From Balanoglossus misakiensis (lineage: Eukaryota > Hemichordata): a DNA stretch of 64,000 nucleotides. The notes beneath the pieces are model-generated. The model made no database searches. It worked only from the letters and a program-made list of their open reading frames with translations, and was not told the origin of the DNA. The translations under genes and the position numbers were made by a program. Each line of letters starts with the position of its first letter. Position 1 is the stretch's first letter. Where the stretch lies: the NCBI GenBank assembly GCA_040954595.2, contig CM082597.2, forward strand, positions 5,518,001-5,582,000, read 5' to 3'. This document shows, one piece after another, positions 27,301 to 36,907 of the stretch.

Positions 27301-29338
27301 TATAGACTGTTAACTTTGTCGAGGTACACTAGAGATAGTGTATAGATTTTCACTGCAACTCTGCTGACTTTCTATCTCGGAAGGGACGGTGCTTTGCTTG
27401 AATTGGGGCTCTCAGATTTGTGCACGTAGCAGAACCAAATTACTGCGAAAAATGTCACAGAAGTGATAATGGAGAGTGAAGCTCAGTGGTGTGTGAAATG
27501 TTCCGTAATTTTCATTGTCGTCGTTCGGCCGACGTGTATGAAAATAAGCCGGGGAAAATCCGCGCGCGCCACAGTCAACCTAAACCATTTCACCTACACA
27601 AATCGAAATCGGGGGAAACTCTATTGATTGAATGCAAATAGAGTTAGGCTAACTATTTGATACTGAAGGCAACTGCCCTCTGGCATTTCGGGAAGAATAG
27701 CCGGAGTTCTGCACCGCAACCACGATCTGATACGTGATTTCCACAATTTATAGCGTTTACCCAATTTTGCAATTTCGCTGGTTTACGCACATGTCTCCGT
27801 ATTCCCAAATAAGCTAACCGTTGCGGGAATTCAAATATGAAATTGCATCCCCAGCGCACACTGCACGGCGTCTCAAAGGGATTTGTTGCTGCAGGGACCT
27901 AGTTAAGAAAGAATTACCAATTCACAGTCGGCTATACAGACTGGAATCAGCTTAATGCGATACATAACCCGAGTAATGCATTTTCATTGGAAAACTGTGT
28001 GCACATAACAAGATTATTTACCTCTAATAAATGGCATAAGAAGTGCAAAACAACATGGTGAGAATTTATCTTGACTTGGTATTAGACATTACATTAATCA
28101 ACAAAGGCAAGGCGCCACAAGAATATATGTTTTCCGTTTTAACCCTTTCACCCCAAGTTCCCACTTTAGACGTCCAACTTTACCATAGAAAAATATGTGT
28201 TTCGACTGATCCATTGTGGTGAACAATTGGAATGAAACACTATTAAAGAAATCTGCATGGAGTTAGCAAACAATGTTAAGATGCTCTGTTAATTTGTCAC
28301 TTAGATTGTTCATTGAGACCTTTGGAAATATATAATGTTTAAAGGACAATTGTTTTGTTCTGCGTATCAATTGCGATTGCTTGTTCTACTCCAACCCGCA
28401 TGCTAATATACCCAGTGCACCACTTGTCAACACATCCTTATATGTGTAACAACCAATGTCATTGTTGACAAATAAATTCTACTCCGGACTTGAATTCAAA
28501 TTTTGAACAATAACAATGCTGACTATACACAAACATGTGGCTGTAAGCTAAATGCTGGGCATTTCATCACGTTACAGGACTTTAAAAGAAACTGCAGTAG
28601 ATACACTAAACTAAATACTGAAACCATCGCGAAAAGTTATAGCTTATTGAGCTTTAAACAACACAGCACCGCTGAAAGATGCTTAGCATCTGTCTATGTG
28701 CGTGCGTCGCTGTATCCCACTGTGGCGGGTCCATGGAATATATGTAACATTTGCTTTGCCCTGATGTATCTCTGCAGATTATAAGTATACTCTCAGCAGC
28801 GTACGTTGTAATCACTGTGATGCCGACGAGGTTATAATCCCTCGTGACATCCACTGATAAATGTACATCCAGTTGAGGCGGAATCAAGAATTGAATTCCA
28901 GATTAATATCGCATTTGTTCAACGAGAAATCATATACCGTGACGTGCGACAAAAGTTGCTGCCGTATCTTCATAAGTTGACAGTGAGGCGAATGTAAAAT
29001 ATTTTTAGACCAACCTAGTGAATTTTAGTATGCCATTTAGTTGAGTGCAAGTCAGACAGACGATACATGATACGCGGTAGGTTTAAAATTAGTTTCACTA
29101 TGAAGGATTAGATCAATAAACGTAAACGAAAGAATTTTGAAAGGAATAGGCTCGCTCGTACACTATTTAGTAGTAGGAAAACTGCTTTCTATATTTTATG
29201 ATACTAGCCAATACAACGTTAGGGCATTTTTTGATAAAGAAATGTAAAATTTATAAGCAACGTGATTCACTTACTTCGGTGGAGACAGACGACTGATAGT
29301 ATAAGTTGTAGTCCCTTACAGACCGAAGAGCACCGCAT
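2584..29338 (-). CDS. GABA-B receptor-like class C GPCR, N-terminal ligand-binding part (partial)
   Basis: Eight minus-strand exons join in frame: 29338-29275, 25673-25501, 8831-8694, 7793-7626, 6591-6490, 5822-5757, 3356-3150 and 2814-2584. They total 1149 nt, or 383 residues. All have GT-AG borders; the first intron is phase 1 and the rest are phase 0. Family landmarks appear in order. They are IPIYIGALLP with DVNNSTKILADYEIRL, GLHILYDFIYRKP, SYASSPSL, NPARVQF with FNWKRVAIIF, ARIIFSLAYMEETFKVFC, YKEGMYGRKYVWIIPGW, EFISS, SYDAI, and LEDFTYDN ending in NFTGAS. This is the bilobed Venus-flytrap fold of metabotropic GABA-B receptors. N-glycosylation sequons include NNS, NYT, NAT and NFT. In GABA-B receptors this domain binds ligand outside the cell and signals through a 7TM domain, which must lie left of 2584, probably off the window. 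The Cys usual at the CDPG position is absent (MLPDRG), so this may be a divergent or orphan paralogue. Confidence 0.85.
2585..3149. other. Intron 7 of the receptor and start of the window-left intron
   Basis: Bases 2815-3149 form the intron between receptor exons 7 and 8. It carries the TCTG microsatellite and no other recognisable feature. Confidence 0.5.
3011..3094. repeat. (TCTG)n microsatellite
   Basis: Imperfect TCTG/TGTC tetranucleotide run interrupted by TGTATGTATG. It lies wholly inside a receptor intron. Confidence 0.9.
3150..3356 (-). CDS. Receptor exon 7: YKEGMYGRKYVWIIPGW segment
   Basis: 207 nt, phase 0. It opens AYKEGMYGRKYVWIIPGWLY and continues through IPCNKEEVRTAMTGYIG to DIDFNGV. 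YKExxYGxKYVWxxPGW and the following C-x-xEEV block are strong GABA-B family signatures. Acceptor TTTCTGTAG, donor GTGAGT. A TCTG microsatellite starts about 55 bp into the following intron. Confidence 0.9.
3725..3870. repeat. ~76-bp imperfect direct repeat in a receptor intron
   Basis: GAAGTGAATATTCTA recurs at about 3725 and 3801, and AGAAAGAAGAAACATCG recurs at about 3784 and 3858, giving two diverged copies. The surrounding introns (3357-5756, 5823-6489, 6592-7625 and 7794-8693) show nothing else that can be supported. Confidence 0.55.
5757..5822 (-). CDS. Receptor exon 6: DARIIFSLAY strand
   Basis: 66 nt, phase 0. It encodes RHDARIIFSLAYMEETFKVF and CQ. The family motif is K/R-x-DARIIxGLFYExxARKVFCE. 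Acceptor TTCTTGCAG, donor GTCAGT. The exon is short but unmistakable, and it continues in frame into exon 7 (AYKEGMYG). Confidence 0.85.
6490..6591 (-). CDS. Receptor exon 5: lobe 2
   Basis: 102 nt, phase 0. It encodes NMKNLVQLLTREDIDILSME followed by AISHDPSLQLQSLK. The helix-strand-helix pattern and the DP...LK ending match the lobe 2 segment before the DARIIxGL strand in the family. Acceptor TTACCACAG, donor GTTAGT. Confidence 0.8.
7626..7793 (-). CDS. Receptor exon 4: lobe 1 to lobe 2 crossover
   Basis: 168 nt, phase 0. It encodes ISYASSPSLRDKSVYPLTVQ, a segment with NPARVQFIKS, and FNWKRVAIIFDD. SYASSPSL corresponds to the SYGASSPAL loop of GABA-B receptors. FNWKRVAII is the conserved strand before lobe 2. 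Acceptor TTGACAG, donor GTAAGG. Confidence 0.85.
8694..8831 (-). CDS. Receptor exon 3: lobe 1 (LYDFIYRKP...GPTFSKVA)
   Basis: 138 nt, phase 0 at both ends. It encodes MLPDRGLHILYDFIYRKP, then MFGPTFSKVAAVVNRVASEY and NIIQ. GPxxSKV matches the GPxCS turn of GABA-B receptors, where a serine contacts ligand. The Met at its start is internal and follows a CATGTAG acceptor. Confidence 0.85.
9205..9890. repeat. Three decayed copies of a local repeat in receptor intron 2
   Basis: CTGATTGTGTxxTTTAATCA, GTAGGTGTA and CCAAGCGA recur at about 9225-9300 and 9740-9815. AAGGAGTATC with TCGTGAACAGATAA-like DNA recurs at about 9530 and 9665, and a GTTGATGTTGTAAG block recurs at about 9350 and 9470. On the minus strand, pieces read like protein (VNGTFFDGEPDSEIYE), but frames are broken between copies. 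They may be remnants of a duplicated exon or an old transposon. No family is assigned. Confidence 0.45.
10705..11060. mobile_element. 356-bp foldback MITE
   Basis: 49-bp terminal inverted repeats occupy 10705-10753 and 11012-11060, with four mismatches. Their inner core ATTAAATCTAACTCGATCGT is matched exactly by the reverse complement on the right arm. The ~258-bp interior has no coding capacity. This is the layout of a non-autonomous inverted-repeat element. No convincing target-site duplication was seen, so the superfamily is open. It sits in receptor intron 2. Confidence 0.75.
12237..12302. repeat. (AAAT)n microsatellite
   Basis: About 16 perfect AAAT units, followed to about 12430 by looser ACAA/AAAC-rich DNA. 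The 106-codon minus-strand frame (LFIYLFIYLF) is only this repeat translated. Confidence 0.95.
12440..19645. other. Receptor intron 2, featureless part
   Basis: No gene, RNA or transposon end could be supported in this 7.2 kb. It contains a TCTG-rich tract near 18129-18188 and a G12 run near 19106. Reading frames here are short and lack splice or codon support. Confidence 0.5.
19646..19658 (+). repeat. Left terminal inverted repeat
   Basis: CACTGCAAATTCT, identical to the reverse complement of 24144-24156. It is preceded by TG. Confidence 0.75.
19672..20044. repeat. Left subterminal array, about 12 palindromic units
   Basis: Units of form GGYTTG-N4-CAARCC start at 19672, 19693, 19734, 19762, 19798, 19835, 19867, 19901, 19929, 19957, 19991 and 20029. 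Their mean spacing is 32.5 bp, but individual gaps range from 21 to 41 bp. The best unit (19832-19853) has a perfect 9-bp stem, AATGGCTTA/TAAGCCATT, around a TTAT loop. The unit at 19762 has an 18-bp core, and the unit at 19901 is weak. Confidence 0.75.
20375..20945. repeat. Three diverged ~210-bp tandem repeats inside the element
   Basis: TATATACTGxxTTGATCATGTG-like blocks occur at about 20456, 20674 and 20870. They are accompanied by a TTTATGCATTTTT-type block in the later two copies and its GTAACTGCATTTTTGCGAG relative in the first. A G10 run follows at about 20961. Confidence 0.6.
21651..22475. repeat. 70-bp minisatellite, 12 copies
   Basis: A unit starting CATATGGTTGCTGCCTATAA and ending GTCTCATGTTCT repeats with an exact 70-bp period and only a few percent divergence. 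A small insertion marks the last copy. Because 70 is not a multiple of three, the frames across it are not a coding repeat. Low divergence implies recent expansion or homogenisation. Confidence 0.95.
23506..24037. repeat. Right subterminal array, 17 evenly spaced palindromic units
   Basis: 16-bp units GGYTTG-N4-CAARCC start at 23506, 23539, 23571, 23604, 23637, 23669, 23702, 23733, 23765, 23796, 23829, 23860, 23891, 23924, 23955, 23989 and 24022. Every interval is 31-34 bp (mean 32.25). Spacers of 15-18 bp are unrelated to each other. Several units have arms that change together, for example TTGGCTT/AAGCCAA at 23700 and GGTTT/AAACC at 23829. Confidence 0.85.
24144..24156 (-). repeat. Right terminal inverted repeat
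   Basis: AGAATTTGCAGTG, the exact complement of the left end, followed by TG. It lies about 105 bp outside the last palindromic unit, with CAAGCC/GGCTTG half-sites between. Confidence 0.75.
24157..25500. other. Receptor intron 2, part next to exon 2
   Basis: No exon is supported. A perfect 18-bp CpG palindrome lies at 25216-25233. An 87-codon minus-strand frame at 24522-24785 was examined and left unassigned. Confidence 0.45.
25216..25233. other. Perfect 18-bp CpG-rich palindrome
   Basis: CGCGTTCGCGCGAACGCG reads identically on both strands. It stands out in AT-rich DNA and lies 268 bp inside receptor intron 2 from the exon 2 donor. Confidence 0.8.
25501..25673 (-). CDS. Receptor exon 2: first strand and helix of lobe 1
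   Basis: The acceptor is a clean pyrimidine-rich CCCCTTCAG. The exon encodes VVGSDKIPIYIGALLPT and then a helix (REYENVLERAVSDVNNSTKI) and LADYEIRLLGNYTE, up to a GTGAGA donor. IYIGALLP and the DVN..ILADYEIRL pattern are the usual start of a class C GABA-B ligand-binding domain. An in-frame stop lies upstream of the acceptor, so another exon must precede it. Confidence 0.85.
25674..29274. other. Receptor intron 1
   Basis: 3.6 kb between the signal-peptide exon and exon 2. No gene, repeat array or transposon end could be supported on either strand. Confidence 0.45.
29275..29338 (-). CDS. Receptor exon 1: start codon and signal peptide
   Basis: ATG at 29338 opens MRCSSVCKGLQLILSVVCLH, which has a short N-region and a hydrophobic core typical of a secretory signal. 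The exon ends in a strong GTAAGT donor after one base of a codon (phase 1). That phase matches exon 2, whose first two bases complete a Ser codon. The join is inferred from phase, donor strength, orientation and the promoter just upstream, not from homology. Confidence 0.7.
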
Positions 29339-29495
29339 CTTGTGGTCGCGCCAGGTGACCGCTGTCTGAGCGTCGACGCTGCGACGTCACCGCGCGTGCC
29401 GAGCTAATAAATATACAGATGGTAGAAGCCACGGCGCGCGGAGTGACGTCATGACGTATCGGCCAATTGTCACGGTGGGATGCAAGATATAAAAC
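29339..29495 (-). promoter_or_regulatory. CRE/CCAAT/TATA-like promoter of the receptor gene
   Basis: On the minus strand, upstream of ATG 29338, a TATATTTAT box lies at about 29415-29407. A full CRE palindrome TGACGTCA is at 29444-29451 with an adjoining TGACGTA. A second half-CRE (TGACGTC, read on the minus strand) is near 29383-29389, and a CCAAT box is at 29463-29467. The surrounding DNA is CpG-rich. CREs are bound by CREB/ATF factors. A plus-strand TATAAAA at 29488-29494 means the region could also fire rightward, but no plus-strand gene was found. Confidence 0.55.
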
Positions 29496-30142
29496 AGAGA
29501 AGAATTAAGTTCTCTGACGCAGTTTCTCGGCGCCGCCCGAGTACGATGCACCACGGACAAAAAAAACACGGACATCAATGCATCAGACCGATGCTATTTA
29601 CAGGTTATGTCACTGAAATCAATACCACATTAAACTTATTTGCTCGGATTTAATGCAAGCACATGCACTTGCTTTCATCAGTGAACCACAAAACGACTTC
29701 GCGGCACATTTTTTCCGCTACATTTTACAACTTCAATAATTACTCTGTAGTCGATGCCATATTCCCTGAAAGTAAGGCTTGCAATGCAATGGTAATTACA
29801 GTATTCAAAAGCTTATCCACTGGGCACTTCAATACACCATCTTAGGCGAATTAAACATTGCTACACTGCATCAGAGCCGACGTGGGCAACAGATAAATTA
29901 GGTACTAAATGGTAATCGTAGAAATCACACGGTGTCTGAGTATTTGTGTATTTAACACCCAAGTACTATCGGCCGTCATAGTCATCTCGATGCACTTGCG
30001 GCAAACATGAGGACGGGACCATTTAAAAATGACAGGGGTGGACACTATTTGCCCACTCTTCAAATTACCATGGCCAAGCATTTCCTAAATGAGATGTGAA
30101 TACCTGTGAAAGTAATGGACCATAAGTCACGAAAAGTGAAAA

Positions 30143-30193
30143 GGATGGATGAATGGATGGATGGGTGGATGGATGGATGGATGGATGGATGGA
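30143..30193. repeat. (TGGA)n microsatellite
   Basis: Nearly perfect GGAT/TGGA tetranucleotides. A GGTxGTGTGATTCAG block follows and occurs twice between 30207 and 30275. Confidence 0.9.
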
Positions 30194-33100
30194 CTGACGG
30201 ACGGGGAGGTCGTGTGATTCAGTCAATCTGGGGATGGATAGGTTTTAGGGGAGGTGGTGTGATTCAGACAATCTGGGGGCTAACGCCCTTTTCAGGGTAA
30301 TTTGGATTGGAGTCGCTCTAGATACCCGTATATCATTTGCTTTGTGTCGTTTGTCATCATTTCGTGTTTATTCACGTGCATTAGGTTCAAGGTCATAATC
30401 GAAGTCGTCAAATGGTTTGTTGGTAGTATTATTTACGAGGATTCAGCGAACTTTTAAATGCCAAATGTTCAAAAAGATATATTTTCGTGTATAGATTCTC
30501 TACATTCATTTGCTGAGTATTGAATGCCGGTTCCATGTTGCATGTTGGGTAACGCCACCTGACTTCTTTTCACGCACTTGCAACATTTAAAAAAATATAT
30601 GTGTGTCATTAAAACTAGACCAAGTGACAGTAACGATTTGTTGTGTTCAAAGAGAATGTCTTAAGGGTGTAGTCGTGAACATGGATGCGAAGTTTTTAAA
30701 GAGAGCACATCACGCACATATTTTTTGAACGACCGCGGTGGCGTTATCCAGAAATGCGGCAACGACGACTCCACGCCTCGTCGCGGCATTTTCGCTAATG
30801 GTGCCCACGGGACACGCACCGCTCAGACGGGAAGCAGTAGCCGCGGTATCACGCGTGCAACAAACTTGGATTGATAACCTCTGCGATACACGTCTTCAGG
30901 GGAAATGCTTTTTTGGGAGTGGCTTTGGTTTACACGCATCTTGTTCCTGAAAGATCGTTCACTTCAATTCCAGATTTCCTCTTCAATTAAAAGCACTCAC
31001 ACTACCCTTGCACAACCAACGTGAATTTGAGTTAATCCAACTGGACACGTTTAGTATTCCGGAGTCTGTACACGTACCTTGCAGTGTAAATAGCCCTCCT
31101 AATTTCTTGTTTTACTTACGCCTATCCGTCTTAGATGTCACCTGTGAATCGTCTACACACATTTGCATGTGTGAAGGTATCAATGGCCCCTTGAGTCGAA
31201 AAAATCATGTGTTTGTTGTTATTATTTTGCAGAAAAAGATAGAATAAAGAGCTTTCCTGAAAACCGGATAAAATATAATAACTAATTGTGCCAAATTATG
31301 CCGAGTGGAAAATTCCGCTGCATTGTAACATTCTCGTATATATAGGCCCGGGGGGTTAAATTGCGTTTCAATTGTACCCGTGGCCTGATTTTAACAATAA
31401 CTACCCGCGTACGTTTACTAAGCGATTTCTAATTGGCGTCAAAATACACACTTCCGAGAACAGCAAATTCGGCGAAATATTGTTCCGTGGAAATGACGTG
31501 GCTTGCAGAACGGGTGCTTAATGTTTTATTTCTTGATTAATTTTCCGGTTTCATGGTCATAGTGATAGTTGGGAGTTATATACACTTGAAAACCTCTGCC
31601 ACATCACAGGAATTGGTGGATTAAAATACGCCTAGAATTAATAGCCAGGTCTAAAAACATAATTAGGACTATTTTCTCATTATTTATATATCCAGAAATA
31701 TCGTATAAATCAAGTGAATTCTGTGAAACTGCATCAATTTGGCATTATTGCAAATTCCTTGTTTGACATTAAAATATTAGAATTGCAGTTTAAGTAGAAC
31801 AGTGAAATGTAATCTGTGTTCAGCCTCAGGCTATTTTCAGAATCTTGATCGATTATCACGAAGTTAATTGTGTTTTATGTTGTTTTTTAAATATTGTCTT
31901 CTATAGGCTCTTAGTTTTTGTGGGTATTTTTTAATTACTTCTTTAAATCGGTGTACCCAAATTTCAATACAAACAAGTTCAATGTTCTTGCTTGTAAATA
32001 TTCTGTTTAAAGTGATATCACCTCAAAACCAGTTAGGAATACACTGTTTAGTGCATTTTACTATAGATTTACACAGCCAATATTTTCAGGACGGCATACT
32101 AACAATTTCTTTGCAAAAATGTATAACAGTATCGAAAACAAGTATACCAAGATATTTCTTAAATCTTATCAGTTTTTAACCAAAGCTTGCATTAACATAA
32201 ATCAAATGCAATTCACATAGCATTCACCTGACACTGACAGTTCCTCTGGTAAAGTGACCGCATCATATATCTTATGTATTAACTACCTTGTATGTCATAG
32301 ACGTACTATTTATTACAAATGATATATCCCTCATTTCTTAGAGCCACCGATGGATTTTTTCTGTGGCCAACCTTTCACATTAGTATTCATTTTATTAGGG
32401 GATATATACTGCATTTGAACTTACATATATTAGATATACATTTTATTTTTTTCCATCGTTTACTTGTGTGTATCTGTCACCGCACCCATTGCATGTAATG
32501 AATGTCTGCATTGTTGCAAGGTAATACATTTCAAAGTCAACACACTACAGTCATATATTGTCACTTGTGCTATTAAACACAGAACACGAAAGGGACAGAC
32601 GCTCTCCAATGCAAGTGGTTGGATTTATGACTCGAGCTCTGAGGTTTAGTCAGTGTCTCTATGCACCAGTAGTTTCAAAAGCAAGAGATCAAAGCGACAC
32701 AGAAAACAGCGTATAGTAGCATAGCATAACACTAACTTTGTTTCTGTGACCCATTGCTGTGCAAAAGTTCAGAGAGATAAATATTGAATGAGATTGAGAA
32801 GGAAACCTCACTGCTGTCCATCGGATCGTGACAAATGCGATGCTGAAAGTACTGAAGTTTGTTGTAACAGTGGAAATGTCGCCAATTATTACACGCAAAT
32901 AGTTCACATCTCAGCTAAGGGTAGGGCGAGAATGCCCCGGAGATGGGAATAATGTTGCAGTGATAAATGTATCTAATGCAAAGAGCTGTTGAGGCAGTGT
33001 TTTATCAAACGTTAACGCCCCACTACGGTCCCTCGAGTGAATCGACGTCTTTTGCCGTACAAAATGTACAGCAAAATACGCTTAATTTAAAGGTATCAAG

Positions 33101-36100
33101 CGAAACGCGTGTTTTGCTTGATAATTGGGCACAGGCGTGGTGTCGATAAGATATACCACTTAATGGCTTTATGGTAACACCTTGATATCATGATCCCTAA
33201 CATCATTACTGTTATTTTCGTGGAATGGCGAGTCACCGGGTGTGTGGAAAGATAGCCGGTGCAGCAAGGATCAGGGGATAGGTTTGTATTCAGTTGGAGT
33301 AGGCGACGCATGTTAAAGTATTATGCCCCACAATGACATCATATTTCAGACAAATGACAGTCTTCAAAATCCTTCTAATTAGTCGCTATAGGCATATAAC
33401 AGTGTTTGAGGAATCTCGTTGAAAACTAAGACGAAAACAAGGTGTTCACTCTTTAAAAATCATTGAATATATCATAACTCTTCGGACAAAGAAAATACGG
33501 CACATAATTCCAGAAAATGCTCACGATCAGGCATTATAATGCAGCCATATGTAAATACATCAGTAAACTAATGATAAGAGTTACCGTTCTTCAACAAGTT
33601 AAGCCTGCACAATTCAATAGAAGATTTCCGTTTGGTTCCGTTGGCACATTGCCTATCCACTGGCACGTCAAATAGATTACACGACCCGTACATCAGGAGC
33701 TAGGGGTCATATCATTAAAGACCCTACTTATTGTTCTTAAAGCCTAATTCGGAATCAGTGGTGGAAACACAGACTCGGTGGGCCTACTTGTAACCACAGC
33801 AACGGTCTCTCAGACTGCAAAGCTCGTGTCACACTGAAAAGACCCAGTTTATTCCATTTAGACTATTTTAAGCTCGGCTTAATCCGTCATGGCAGAATTA
33901 TTGATCACTATCCATTAGGCATGATATCTTTACATGTCAGCATCTGAACCATGGATGTTGTCGCGGCCAGTGGTTACAAAGCAATGGGGGCTGCGGTGTT
34001 TTGCTGTCTTTGATACAGTTAACAAACCTACCTATTATGACTCAATTATACAGAGATTGGTAGCCATCTTGAATGGCAAATTTGCTGCAATTTGGTCATC
34101 TCATTCAAATTGTTAATTTCGGTGACTGCAAATGTTTAAAATCTAAAGGAGTTTTTAGCAAAAAATAAAACTTTAAAGAGTTTAAGACTTGATTTTCGAG
34201 ATCCATTCTACCTTAATGATTTATGTCGGGGGCTGTCGTGTGAAGACATGTTTTTAATGAAACGAGCCTCTTCTGTTTTCATTAGTGGCATTTCATTAAT
34301 GGTCCAACATTATCCATGTAAAACTACACGTAAAAGTGTTGGTGCACTAACAGTAATACACCCATCGACTAGAACATCTCAGCATACATGTTGATAAACA
34401 GTATACGGTAAGCTATTGTATCTAGCTCAACCAGACACTGTTGTGTTTTTTTCTAAAGTACGGGAAATTAATCTAGACTACGTGTGGGATGTGTGATCCG
34501 AGCCATTTCTAATCCGGGACGAGATATATCTAATCATGCATTGGCAGCGGTTGAACTCGCTGTTATCGAATAACAAGATAATCCGCAGCCATGTGACCCT
34601 AACAATTACCAGTGGTTGTGTCAATAGTTGTATGTATTGTGTGCGGGTAATTTGGTCAGGTTGTAGATTAGTCTCAACCTTGTTCTTTTCATAGGAATTG
34701 AGTTGTCCTTTTATTGTGTCTTCTATGCAAGTTGCTCTGATTTTCTAGGGTTACTCACTGCTAAGATTGAAATACTGCTAATGCAATCTGCGCTTGCCAA
34801 TCTTTTTTTTCTTGCCGAGGTAATAACTGACCTGCTGTACAATGGAGATTGTATCTCAGTGTAGGAGGATCTGTACAATAAGGGTATATGCAGTCAGTGA
34901 TGAACAGAAACGTTGAATTAGTGTACATTCGTTCTTCAATTGCGAGTTTCTGTCTGTACCCAATTCTGTCTGTCTGTTTGTCTGTGTGTGTGTGTGTGAC
35001 TGAGTGTCTCAGTCTAGACATATATCGATTGATTCAAGTTTTTTCCTGCTCAAACTTTGAAAAAAGACGCCTTGTATAGCAAGCTGTGTGGTTTTCTTAT
35101 AATATTTTATATTAGTCAATACATGTGTCATATAAACACAGTTATAATCTTATTACAACCTTGGCTTAAATGAATGTTCAACAGGCAAAATTTAGCTTCA
35201 TGCTTTGGTAATTGAAGATGTATTCAAGAAAAAAACGGTCAACATGTTTTTAAGACGGTTGGTTTCTGTTTTTACCGTACACAGTTTGATTGACATAAAC
35301 TTCATCGAAAAACTTGACGATGAAGTATGTTGTGATGGAGATGAAACGAACCAACCCGAGGCAAGAGACAATTCGTGCAAGTACAGCCGTCGGGTATCAT
35401 GCTCAACCATACAAAGACACCGCTAATTGCTGGCCTCTGAAATGACTCTTTTTCCGAACAGATGTTGATGGATTCAAATGCATCTCTATCAGTATTTGAA
35501 GATAGGCAGAGGAAAGCCCAGCTGAGGTGTCATGGCTGCCTCGTCATGCCACCAGAATCAATTCAAAGACTTCAACCGTAACCTTGACGACTCACGGTTT
35601 TACGTTTATAGAATGAAGTACACGACCGCATTTTTTCTAATACATAACCATATTTTAGAAAGCAGTCATTTTACATTTTTAGGGACCAGTCAGTTTACCC
35701 GAATGAGGGACGGTGTTTTTCGACAAAGGTTTGTCTGAAAAGAGAGCGAGTTAAGTGTACAAGCTCGTGTAATTGTTATATTAGGATAGGTAGGAAAGTC
35801 AGTCCAACTACAACTATCGAAGTTTTCAGCGGAAGGTGGGAGCACAATACTGCTATGTCACAATCATACAATAGAACATCGCCCATGCAGAGTAGAACGT
35901 AGACAGACATAATGCCAGCTAGAATAGAACTTACGTATATATACGTCTGTAGCAATAATGTATATGGTTTAATATCAGATTCTGTAGCAATATTGTAAGG
36001 ATAGATTTGGGTAAACTGTATACTAGAAAAGCTATTTTAGATCATTTGCATCTCAGATTTTCACGCACAAAGCGATCATCGGACAACTGGCACATATACA

Positions 36101-36682
36101 TGTACAGTACAACTCGTTTGAGCAAATTAAATAACCTGTAAGTAAGCTTGTTGGCTATATGATTCAATAGACGAAGAACACAATTCCTGTGAGATTTTAA
36201 TTATAGTGTCTGTCTGTCTACTGCACATCGGTTACATGCATATATGTAGAAGTCCTGTCAACACTTCATGGATATAAGTGGCTGTAGTTGTCGTTTTATT
36301 GCTGTTTCAAGTTTAACGACCGCCATGAAGTCTGCAATGACCTTGCTCCTAAATATTTATAGTCCGGTTTTGTCGTAAATTTTATTACTTGATGTTGTAA
36401 CGCATCACGAACTTCAACGTGACTGATTTACAAGCATCTACCCCGCACGCTGACTCCAGACAAAAAGGCTTGTTCGCGCGAGCGTTAAACTTTTTTTGCC
36501 TAACGAGCGGCTACTCGGGGCATAGTTGGGTTATCCGAAGTAAATGGTGCGCGAATGTTAGGTTAACAAGCGGCTGGATAACGTTTGCGGTAACTCTTAT
36601 ACACGGGGACGTTGGAGAAAAGTCAGGGTCAATTATTAATTCACCTTACATGCCAAATACAGAAGGCTAAGGGGTGATTAAG

Positions 36683-36907
36683 CCTACAAACTCAAAATAA
36701 GTCAGCGTTCTAGCTGACAAAGTCTTCTTTTTAGTCGAATTGATGATAATTATCGTAATGTATCTCTCTGAAATCACCAAGGTTCTTAAATAGGCATTTT
36801 CATGCATAGCCGTGGTTCTTACCGAAAAATCGTGGTTCTTACGTTTTACACCCTACGAAGTCAAAACTACTCAAGGTTCTGGCTGACGAAGTCTTATTTT
36901 CAGTCGA
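36683..36907. repeat. 57-bp direct repeat, 169 bp apart
   Basis: GTTCTxGCTGACxAAGTCTT and the downstream AGTCGA are shared by 36683-36738 and 36852-36907. The DNA between contains two GTGGTTCTTAC-like motifs. Confidence 0.6.
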
